A DNA stretch of 64,000 bases from Ilex aquifolium. Lineage: Eukaryota; Streptophyta; Magnoliopsida; Aquifoliales; Aquifoliaceae. The translations under genes were made by a program, and so were the position numbers. The stretch covers positions 16,037,460 through 16,101,459 of the forward strand of contig OX637409.1 in assembly GCA_951799425.1 (NCBI GenBank), written 5' to 3'. Below the pieces are notes generated by a model that searched no databases, had not been told where the DNA came from, and worked only from the letters and a program-made list of their open reading frames with translations. Positions 55,401 through 64,000 of the stretch are shown one piece after another (position 1 is the stretch's first letter; every line of letters begins with the position of its first letter).

Positions 55401-57925
55401 TTCCACCTTCTTCAATGTCACGAATACCTTCATCCAGCCAACCTAAGTTATCAGGTGGTAAAATTGGTTCCTCCCCCTCTCTTATCCATTCATCTAATAT
55501 GTCTTCATCATTAAAAATGTAGTTCCGATCAATTGGATTATAAAAATCGTCATTTTCACGCTGATAAGTCAAATTTCTAACTTGCAACCGCATATTGTAG
55601 TGCACAAAAACTAGCATATGTAGCTTTTTCATTGCAATCGGTTGCGAAGTTTTGTATGGATCAACGACCATGTACTCCAATTTCTTTCACACCCTGATGA
55701 TGAACATGTTTGACTTAAGACTTTGACTACAATTTTTTGAAGATGGGGAGCTTTTTCACCGTAATTGATCCACCATTCAGCTACAAAAAAAATGTACAAT
55801 ATTAGTATTTGTCTATAAGAGTAACAAATGATACTTTAATAAATACATATAGTTTAAATAATAAACCTGGAAGGGAGGCATGTACATCTTTCCTAGTGAG
55901 TGCATTCTCAAACTCGCCATGTTTGTCAGTATATAATTTGATCTGCAATTTATTGTGCAATGTATTATGTATGCGACCAATATATATACATATGATAATA
56001 AATATTATAAAAAATCGTCATACATCATCCATTGCCCTTGCTTGTTTATTCAAATCTGGTTCCAATATTTTAATAACCTCTTTCAAACTAGATCTTACCT
56101 CAGGATGGTCGGAAAAATGATTAGAATACCGAAAAACTGGATTTAAGAAATAACCTGCAAATTTGTTGACAATTTAATGTAAGTTAGTGGAAAACTATAA
56201 TATTTTACAAGCTAATACACAATGAAAATTTTATATTTGTAAATACTTTCACCTGCTGCATGCAAGTGTCTGTGCAATTGGGTCTTCCATCTTTTGTCAA
56301 TCACGACCCAGTATTTCCTCTAATTTTTGACTGAATGTTGTATGGCTAGTTTAGCCTTGTACATTGCCTCATAGACAATTGATAAAGTCGGTTTTTTGTC
56401 TTGATTAACTATCTTTAAGACTCTAACAAGAGGCTCCATGATGGATTGAACTTCTCTAGCCTTCTTCCAAAATTGGTCAGTCAAAATAAGGCTTGAGACT
56501 ATATCTCTTGTTTTTCTCCTCTTCTTGTCTTTGTTGAACTCACGGCATTCATCGGTGGTGCACATTCTTTTCAAGTCCGATTCATAACAGATAAGACTTT
56601 CAATGACGATGAATTCAGTGGCAAATCGTGTTATACCTGGCCTCAATGAATCTCTGTCTCTGGTATGCTGCTTCATTAAGTTCACCACTTTAAGACTGTT
56701 GTAGATAAATGATGTGATCGTCTTAGCATCATCTATGGTGTCCTTGATTGCTTTCATATAACCAATATCTTCTAGCATCAAATCGATACAATGAGCTGTA
56801 CAAGGAGACCAAAATAGATGTTTCTTTTTATCCATCAACATCTTACCAGCTGTTTTAAAGCTTGTCTCATTGTCAGTTACTATATGTACTACATTTTCTT
56901 CTCCAACTTCATCAACAACTTTATCCATAAGAAAAAAAATATAGTCAGCAGTTTTTGAAATGTTGGTGGTATCAACTGAAGTATCGTAAATCATACTACG
57001 GTCACAATAAATCATGAAATTGATAATGAATTTCTTTGTTCTAGAACTCCACCCATCAGACATGATTGTGCAACCATACTAAGGCCATTTTATCTTCATC
57101 GAGAATATATACATGTCAAGCTCTTGAACTTCCTTCTCCAAATAAGAACTACAAATTTGATATCATGTGGGGCCCTTTATTCCTAGGCTTGCATCCGCAA
57201 TAGTGTCAATCATTGACTGATAGTAAGGCCCTCTATCAGCTGCATTGAATGGTATTGCATTGAAGATGAAGAACTTCGAAATAACTTTTTCCATTTTTTT
57301 CAGGTTCTCCCCTGAGAACATGTCTTTTACTGACTTTTGTTTAGACGGGAACATGTACGGATCAATGCCACTTACAGGCACGTTGACACCTTCTTTTACA
57401 CCATAGCTACATGGTGGTCTGCGCTTGATTCCTGAGAGAAATGATTGTGATGATCCAACACAAAAAAAATGACCCTTAGTAGAACAATTGCTTGCATTTG
57501 ATACAAAGTGACTACGATTCTCTTCCTTCATCTAAGCCATTTGACGGCTTTCCTTCATTGCATGTTTTAACTGCCTTCGTTCAAAATCACCCTCTTCAAT
57601 TTGATTATCACCATCAATATCATCATCATCATCTAGATTGTAAAAATTTTCATCTCGTAATGATTGTATAATTCATTCTTTTTTCTTCTTTACAGAAGCC
57701 CTTTCTTTACTACAATCACTGAGATGTTGTCTCAAGAATTGTAACACTTTTTTTTGGTGCAGGTGGACATCCTTCCACCCGGCCGGATACATGTGCAATA
57801 TGCTGCTTCATTCGAGTAATACCGCCATGAACTATTTTTCCACAATAGTTGCACTTTGTAATTCATCGATCACTACCAACAGGTGTTGCATGTTCCCAAC
57901 CAATGTTGTGTTGTTTAGGAGTCAT
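52488..57925 (-). pseudogene. hAT transposase (BED zinc finger, DUF659, hAT dimerisation), decayed
   Basis: It starts at ATG 57925. The BED finger is at about 57890-57770 (CNYCGKIVHGG, MKQHI) with an in-frame TGA where Trp is expected and a frameshift in an A-run. The linker has TGA and TAG stops near 57674 and 57532. DUF659 follows (YGCTIMSDGWSSR, VHIVTDNETSFK, PCTAHCIDLMLEDI) at 57080-56320, with stops at its start and end. The dimerisation domain near 55750-55690 keeps CERNWS, followed by a one-base frameshift and VFVHYNMRL. A Gly/Asp/Ser-rich tail is cut by the solo LTR at 55162/53281 and resumes in phase as a Tyr/His/Ser/Gly-rich tail ending at TGA 52488-52490. At least one intron (about 56265-56158) is kept. 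The many stops rule out function. Family and domain order are clear. Confidence 0.85.
53282..55161. mobile_element. Solo LTR, 1.88 kb, inside the hAT transposase
   Basis: ATTAC at 53277-53281 and 55162-55166 is the 5-bp duplication. The segment starts TGATTAACAC and ends TTAAGTCA. Near its right end, TTCCCTGTGGATTCGACTCC and TTATTAC..CGACCGCCTGCACTTGGG is a sequence typical of the 3' part of large plant Gypsy LTRs, which suggests plus orientation. There is no internal region, so it arose by recombination between two LTRs. It contains a GTTCGAACG-type palindrome repeated at 53470-53780 and tandem-like TTTCTAG.GCTTTACCAAAGCC.TGAAG blocks at 54228 and 54356. Confidence 0.85.
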
Positions 57926-58037
57926 TCTACAATGTCACAAATTCCAAATAATTAAACAAGTAACATGCAATTGATTGATTTCAAAATTTCAGAAATATAT
58001 AGTTCTATTTTTCCTTCTTCTATTTTAGTTTTTCACT

Positions 58038-58492
58038 TATAATTTTTTTGATTATTAAAAAACAATACTCGTAATATTTATTCAATAAATAAGTAATTTA
58101 AATATAAAAATAATGTAATTGTAACATTTAATTTTACATAATTTGAAATAGAACATATATTCACTCATTTATTATTATAAAAATATTAAAGTATCTAATT
58201 ATTACATTAAATTTATAATTTTTTTGATTATTAAAAAACAATACTTGTAATATTTATTCAATAAATAAGTAATTTAAATATAAAAATAATGTAATTGTAA
58301 CATTTAATTTTACATAATTTGAAATAGAGCATATATCCACTCATTTATTATTATAAAATATTAATGTATCTAATTATGACATTAAAGTTATAATTTTTTT
58401 TATTATTAAAAAATAATACTTGTAATATTTATTCAATAAATAAATAATTTAAATATGAAAATAATGTAATTGTAACATTTAATTTTACATAA
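58038..58492. repeat. Tandem repeat of about 175 bp, three copies, the third split by a Helitron
   Basis: Copies start at 58038, 58214 and 58389 with TATAATTTTTTT.ATTATTAAA. The third is interrupted at 58492 and resumes at 62035 (TTTGAAATAGAACATATATCC) to about 62103. Copies 1 and 2 show that the joined sequence TTTTACATAA-TTTGAAATAG is the uninterrupted form. It lies upstream of the transposase start in the hAT element. Confidence 0.9.
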
Positions 58493-61400
58493 CTAGTAAT
58501 TGCCCGTGCCTAAAGGCACTATGTAACTTGTTAAAAAATTATAAATATTTGTTCATGCGCAAAGGCGATGTATAACTCATTTACGATAATCAACAATATA
58601 TATAACCCACTAATATTTTTAAATTTTTTTGACAAAATATCTTTAAAAAATAGGGTATTTGAATAATATCCACTTGTATACAAAACATGTATAATCAAAC
58701 TTTATTTAAAGAAAATCACACTGCAATCATGCATGAATCACAATCTGCAGAAAAAAAAAAAAAAAACATGTTCACCATTCATCATCAATTATATCTCAAA
58801 TGGTTCATGTGTAAAATTTATTTGAGAGTTTACAATTCAGAATTTCAACATTCATAATCAATTATATCTCCAACTCAAACAATATATTCACCGATACTTA
58901 TACTACATTACTACTAATATATTATACTTAGCTAATAGCACACAACCATGCTTAGACAATATCCAATATAATAATAGTGAAAGGATCCACTGATGCTCGG
59001 TGACCATGTATAGCAATTCAACACCAATGTGGAATCTTCATCCAAGATATATAAAATGGAGTTGGAGAGAGAGATCATAATTAATAAACAAAAAAAAAAC
59101 TAAATCTTCTCATCATAAAACATGATAGCTAGGTACAAAATACCACCATGAAATTGCTAACTACCATCAACTGCATAAAGGAGCAAAGTAAAAACAAAAT
59201 ATCCAAAGCAATTCAATTATTACTAACTATCATTGCTAAGATATCAATTACCCAATCAAAAATCTCTTGCCCCTCTCTGGAGATCTTTGAGAGTATATTA
59301 TTTTACTTTATTAGAATTAAGTTCAAGCAGAGCTCGAAGCCCAAAAATCCCTAATATTGATACGTACTAAATGGTATCATAAAAATGTCTAGTGATAGGA
59401 ATTGAAATAAACTAAGTATATCGTTGAAACAATGTTCAAATCTCCAAACTCAAAAAGTTAAAGGTCCCATTTACCTCAAGCACAGTTAATGAGAAACAAT
59501 AAAAGAGTTCAATCTTACCTTGAACCAAGCAATTTAAATTAAAAGGACGAACTTGGGAAAAATATATGAAGAATTACTTGTTTATTATCATGACTTAGAA
59601 TCATATATAACCAAATATCTCTCATTAGAAGATAAATCAATAAGCTTAACTTATAATTAAACACAATTAAATTGCAAAAGAAATAAGTAGAACTATGTTT
59701 TAGGTTGAAATATATTTAACATAAGAACAATAAAAAGTAATAAAGGACATTAGCCTGAGCGCAACAAATTAGACAGTTAAAGGTACTGTCATGTCCCTAA
59801 TAACAAACAACCTACTTATGTATCGTAGCTACGAGTGAAGCAAGTGGTGACCACTGCACACGATCGCCTACCGCCAAAGATTTCACCTCACTGCCTACTT
59901 CTTCTATGATCCCACCACACTCATGCCCAATTACATAGGCTTTTTCACAACAAAATTTGCACATCTCATATTCTGGACATACACATCATTCAAAACACCA
60001 CATAATCAATTAATCAAACACTATATGGAAACATCTCCATCTCTATCTATTTCAAAATCATTTTAGATTAAAAGCATCAGCAAATTAATTTCTAGAAGTA
60101 TGACAGTTTGAGCAGTTTACCTTGAAATGATGAACATCACTTCCACATATGCCCACAGCTTTCATCCGAACCTTAACATCATGAAGGCCTAAAGTTGCAA
60201 TCGCATGATTAAAACCCAATTGACCAAACTGATTGAAGAGTTCATAGGATTCAATTGAAACTCTAATTCTAACTAAAACATAAAAACTGGTACTTCATTT
60301 GATTGGAAAATGTTGATCAAAAGGGAAAATTTTGAGTGGAGAATGACTCTTCCATGACAGTGTACCCAACACAAAAGCAATAACGAAATGCATGAAATTT
60401 GGAAACTGAGAATTAAAGAGAGAAAAAAACAATACAGACCATGAGAACGAACATAGATCATTTACAAAAAAATAAGTGGGTAAAATTGTTTCTTCTCTTT
60501 GGCGTTTTGTCAATCACCTAGTATGCATTAGTGGGTGGTGGCAGTAAAGGCTCTGACGCTGCTGGCAGTATCAACAAAAATGGGAGTATGACCACAAAAA
60601 AATTCCAAAAAACCCTTCAGTACAAACCACAAAAGGTGAGAAATAATTACACTTAAGCACCTATTTTCTGCATCTACAACATGAGAAAATAGATATAAAG
60701 GTTGTTGCCAGAGCAACATTAGTTGGTTTCATGACCAGATCATAGTGGAGGTCCCCACAGCATCATTGTTATTTATCTACCTTCTAACAACGTTTCAATT
60801 TTTTGCCAAAGACTCAAATTTGTATACTGAAGATATATAGTAATACTGATAGTTTTTATTGGCATTCAATGGAAAACAGGAATTGTCCAAATAGAAGTTT
60901 CTCTTCTTGAAGTGACACATCTTATTGTCTTCCCCCTCTACCTTTTTTTTTTTAATTGTCCCCTCATGTACATGCTGAAGTCTGTCTATTTCGAGAGAAT
61001 TTACGGTTAAGACTCCCAATATCATGTAGTGTTGTGTGAATTCATAGGTCATGTCATACAATAAAAGAACTCTGAAAACCTAAATCTAATCATCGCGAGA
61101 GTAGGACAGTTGAATCAATAAGAGAAGTAAGGTTCCTCAATATCAGAGCAATAACAGAAAGAGAAATTGTTGCATCTAAAATCAATGCTCAGTGTTTTTC
61201 ATGAAACACGGAGACTGATGAAACAAACAGAAATTGTTGCATCTAAGTCAATTTATAGATGATCAAACTACTTTGTCCATGTAGTTTGATCAAACTACTT
61301 TGTCGAGTGAGCCAATGGCTATTTTTCTTCTCTTTGGCGTTTTTTCAATCACCTAGTATTCATTAATGGGTGGTCCCAATGAACCCCGAATCATATTGTG

Positions 61401-62034
61401 AATTCGAGTCGTAGGAGCAAACATAACCCTCATTTGACAACTTAAATGCACTGGATTATCACAATACACCAAACCCATCAAATGAAAGACACAAAGCATG
61501 TATCTTTAAGGCATATCCAAAGGAATAAAGGGTGTGAGAGTTATTAATACTAAATAGAACTAACCAAGAATACTAATAGAAATCTGCGTGAGAGTTATTA
61601 ATAGTGCATCAACAAAGGGACCCAGATCACTTACTTGGACTGCTCGTACATTGAAGAGACCCAGATCAGCAAGCATGACTTCAGTCCCTGTCCATGTAGG
61701 GATGCACTGAGAAGAAAGTAGATATGTATCAGATGTGTGTGGGCTTCTTTCTCTCAGCATTTGGTTAAACATTGATAGATGCGTGAGAGATTGGGAGAGA
61801 GAGGCAAATGCTAGAGAGAGACAGAGAGACGCGTGTGAGAGAGGCCTGAGTTGGGCAAAAAAATAAAATCCAGTACTCACTATAGACCGTTAGATCAAAA
61901 TTTTTGAGATGATCTGAACAGTCTTTTATGTTGGGATTAGGTTGTCCGTTGGATGTGTTTATGTTTTGTCTCAAAACGATCTAGACCTCTCTTTGTCTCC
62001 AAAATTCAAACTCATCTCTACTTTATTATATAGA
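58493..62034 (-). mobile_element. Helitron, 3.5 kb, carrying a dehydrogenase gene fragment
   Basis: On the minus strand it starts A|TCTATATAATAAAGTAGAG at 62034 and ends CAATTACTAG|T at 58493, with the hairpin GTGCCTTTAGGCAC just before. The insertion point between A and T inside a tandem repeat is confirmed by the neighbouring uninterrupted copies. No Rep/helicase is seen, so it is non-autonomous. It contains a direct repeat (CTTCTCTTTGGCGTTTT.TCAATCACCTAGTAT) at about 60492 and 61328. The rest is AT-rich. Confidence 0.88.
59857..60270 (-). pseudogene. Captured fragment of NAD-dependent sorbitol dehydrogenase, two exons and one intron
   Basis: The exon at about 60270-60121 ends with GLHDVKVRMKAVGICGSDVH HFK and a GT donor. 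After a short intron, the exon from 59972 (acceptor TCCAG) reads NMRCANFVVKKPM and, after a one-base deletion, IGHECGGIIEEVGSEVKSLAVGDRV. These match the catalytic N-terminal part of plant medium-chain sorbitol/polyol dehydrogenases: ICGSDVH holds the zinc-ligand Cys, GHEC the His-Glu pair. The sequence before GLHDV and after GDRV is not dehydrogenase-like. The retained intron shows DNA-level capture. The fragment is in the same orientation as the Helitron. The frameshift makes it non-coding for enzyme. Confidence 0.8.
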
Positions 62035-62360
62035 TTTGAAATAGAACATATATCCATTCATTTATTATTATAAAATATTAATGTATCTAATTATTACATT
62101 AAAGATTTTAATAATTGATGAAAGAGTAAAAACATCTTTAATAAATAGCCTGTTGGAGGAATCGAACAAGTGACTATCAATATGGTAATATCGTCTCTAC
62201 CCAATTGACCTGCTCCTTTTATGTTACCTTAAAGACAAATATAAATATTTAAACACTCAGTTAAAAAAAAAAGGGCAACCCAGCTTTTAAAGTGATTTTT
62301 TTTTTTTGCCTACTTACCTTCAGTCTTCAGACGAAGACTTCGTCTTCTCAATCACGACGA

Positions 62361-62406
62361 GAGAGAGAGAGAGAGTTGTAGACAGAGACAACCACCACTC
62401 CCTTAC

Positions 62407-62438
<32 letters not shown>
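62361..62438. repeat. (GA)n microsatellites near the right end of the hAT element
   Basis: GA runs of about 15 bases (62361) and 28 bases (62411) with a non-repetitive spacer. From 62440 to 63052 there is an open plus-strand frame with low-complexity content that I do not regard as a gene. Confidence 0.85.
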
Positions 62439-62441
<3 letters not shown>

Positions 62442-63060
62442 CAACACCGACAAAGAGAGAGATCTACTCACGTTCACAACCATCGGCGATGAAAGAAAAA
62501 CCGAAGAAGATCGTCACCGCAAAGAACCGAAGAATATCGTCACAGAAAAACAGATGAAGAAGATACAGACCCTATTTGGTTCGATCTACAGGTATGTCGA
62601 ATCCTTAGTCTTCTTGGTTTTTATAGTTGAAAAAGAGGTGTTTAGATTGCAGAGTTCATGTGATTTCTGCCATATAGGGTTAATTTTCACATGGGTTTTG
62701 ACTGGTAGTGGGTCTTTGATTCCTGCTTTATTTCCCATCCTCCTTTTTTTTTTTTTTGGATTTTTGTTCAGTTTTCAAGAATGCTTGAGTGATTTTAAGT
62801 TTTTACAGAGGTGGGTCTTGGATTTTTGTTTTTTATCTCTGATTTGGGGGGATTTTTTCACTAGCTTGTTTGACTCGGAAAGATTCCGTTATGAATCGCC
62901 CGAGTTGAACCGAGCTATCACTAAGTCCTCTGATTTCGGCCGAGTTGTACGAGATATCGCCGAGATTAGTTCAATTCGTGATTTTTGTGATTCGAGTACC
63001 GTTATCATATTGACAATGACCGAGTCGGACTCGACTGATACCTTGAACCATGATTCAAAT

Positions 63061-64000
63061 AGAATAAGACAAACTTGAAAAAATTTCTAAAGGATTTTAG
63101 ATAGATAGACAAACTTGAAAGGATTTCTAAAAAATAAGTCAGTGGTTGTATAATATATATGATATATATATACTACGAATGGAGCGATAGAAGTCCAATG
63201 GCATGAAAGCAAATAACTAACCTCCACACTTATAATATTTGTGCGGGATGATTTTCGTACAACAAATGAGATGACAGATCTTTCCCTTGGTAAGCTCGTG
63301 TCTGTCTAGAATGCCACTTCGATGAAGGCCCTTGAGTGCCCCACTGCGAATGGTGATGGAGCTGCAGATAGGGCTTTAGGGAAGAGGGATTGCAAACAGT
63401 GGATGAACCCTCTACAAACGATCAACTCACGGGCAAGCTCTCAAAGGGGTCCTGTCACTCAAGAAAGAAGGGTTGGAAGGGTGCCGGAGTGTTCTCCGGC
63501 GTGAGCCCTCCGACGCTCAAGTCAATATTTAAGGAATGGTTTGAGAACACTGTTCTATTGCTTGGTAAATGGGGTTGCGTACCTTAACTTTGAGCTTGAG
63601 AGTGTTATTTATACCTTCCAGGAGTTGATCGAGGTAGACAGCTGGGTCCCCTTGGAAGGAAAACACCTGGTTGGTTCATACAGAGGACATCATTTGGTGC
63701 GCAGACTTCGATCAGAGCACCTGCTTCTCTCTACACCAGAAGCTTCTAGAGATCTGCACTCGAGTCCCCGAGTACTTAATGCACTCGAGTCTCCGAGTAC
63801 TTAATGCACACTTCTCGGCTCCACCAAGCAATGAATACATCCCACGCTTCTGTAGAATCATTTAATGTGTCTTTGGCATGGCCATGCACGCGCAAGGGCA
63901 TTTTCGCCAATTCCCCCTTCGAGGGGTCAGGAATTAATTGTCCTATACACCGTACACCTCTATAATTGGTCATTGAACTACCTTTCTAATCATTCTAATT
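63061..64000. other. Probable LTR-derived sequence running off the window
   Basis: AAGCTCGTGTCTGTCTAGAATG, then CCGGAGTGTTCTCCGGCG..AGCCCTCCGACGCTCAAGT, is a type of sequence common in plant Gypsy LTRs. CACTCGAGTC(C/T)CCGAGTAC is repeated at 63756 and 63782. No boundary is visible, so element class and extent are uncertain. Confidence 0.4.

Larger units (their letters stand above)
52201..63052 (-). mobile_element. hAT transposon, 10.9 kb, with nested solo LTR and Helitron
   Basis: ATTCAAAT occurs at 52193-52200 and 63053-63060, flanking ends CATGGTTCAAAGTTGCGG and, inverted, CATGGTTCAAGGTATCAG. Both subterminal regions carry GTATCGG/GACTCGG-like motifs. The transposase remnant lies on the minus strand. 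Removing the solo LTR (53282-55161 plus 5 bp) and the Helitron (58493-62034) leaves an element of about 5.4 kb, normal for autonomous plant hATs. Confidence 0.88.

Noticed and set aside
54946..55446. 166-codon plus-strand frame
   Set aside because: It crosses the solo LTR border and runs antisense to the Gly/Asp-rich transposase tail.
62554..63078. 174-codon plus-strand frame at the right end of the hAT element
   Set aside because: Low-complexity Phe/Leu/Ser sequence reaching through the terminal inverted repeat; no family resemblance.

Overview
This window is nuclear DNA of a flowering plant, almost certainly a eudicot. It is AT-rich and holds two spliced genes with canonical GT-AG introns and clear plant orthologues. 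The rest is layered transposable elements of plant type: Ty3/Gypsy Tat-lineage LTR elements, a TRIM, Helitrons, hAT, PIF/Harbinger and Mutator-like MITEs, and a retroposed poly(A) copy. The species cannot be told from the sequence. No rRNA, tRNA or CRISPR array was recognised.

Only the first 14 kb holds intact host genes. Positions 1079-6130 (+) carry a seven-exon sterol 4-alpha-methyl oxidase of the SMO2 type, an ER enzyme of phytosterol and brassinosteroid synthesis. Positions 13318-11756 (-) carry a four-exon clade A protein phosphatase 2C close to AHG3/PP2CA, a negative regulator of abscisic acid signalling, with ABRE-like G-boxes about 350 bp upstream of its start. Four or five MITE-like elements lie between the two convergent genes.

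Positions 14274-27879 are one complete Tat-lineage Gypsy element with 714-bp LTRs (4 differences by eye) and a TTGTA target duplication. Its sense gag-pol has one stop between protease and RT, one between the two RNase H domains, and a frameshift plus a stop in integrase. Its long 3' half carries two antisense genes of the Transposase_28 type, one of them with introns. Between 27.9 and 36.2 kb lie a Tourist-like element containing a nested hAT element and a captured coding fragment, a second empty copy of that element, a hAT-like element and a 1.6-kb Helitron.

Positions 36223-45313 are a second, older Tat-like element (CCGTT duplication). It has lost most of pol but keeps an antisense gene remnant and has a 482-bp TRIM inside it. 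From 47.2 to 52.1 kb come LTR remnants, a poly(A) retroposon with a 16-bp target duplication and further MITEs.

Positions 52201-63052 are a single hAT element bounded by ATTCAAAT duplications. Its BED/DUF659/dimerisation transposase is a pseudogene on the minus strand. It is split by a 1.88-kb solo LTR and by a 3.5-kb Helitron that carries two exons of a sorbitol dehydrogenase gene. The last kilobase looks like part of another LTR element running off the window. The most unusual content is the antisense gene cargo of both Gypsy elements, the Helitron-captured dehydrogenase fragment, and the nesting that can be resolved to the base from target duplications.
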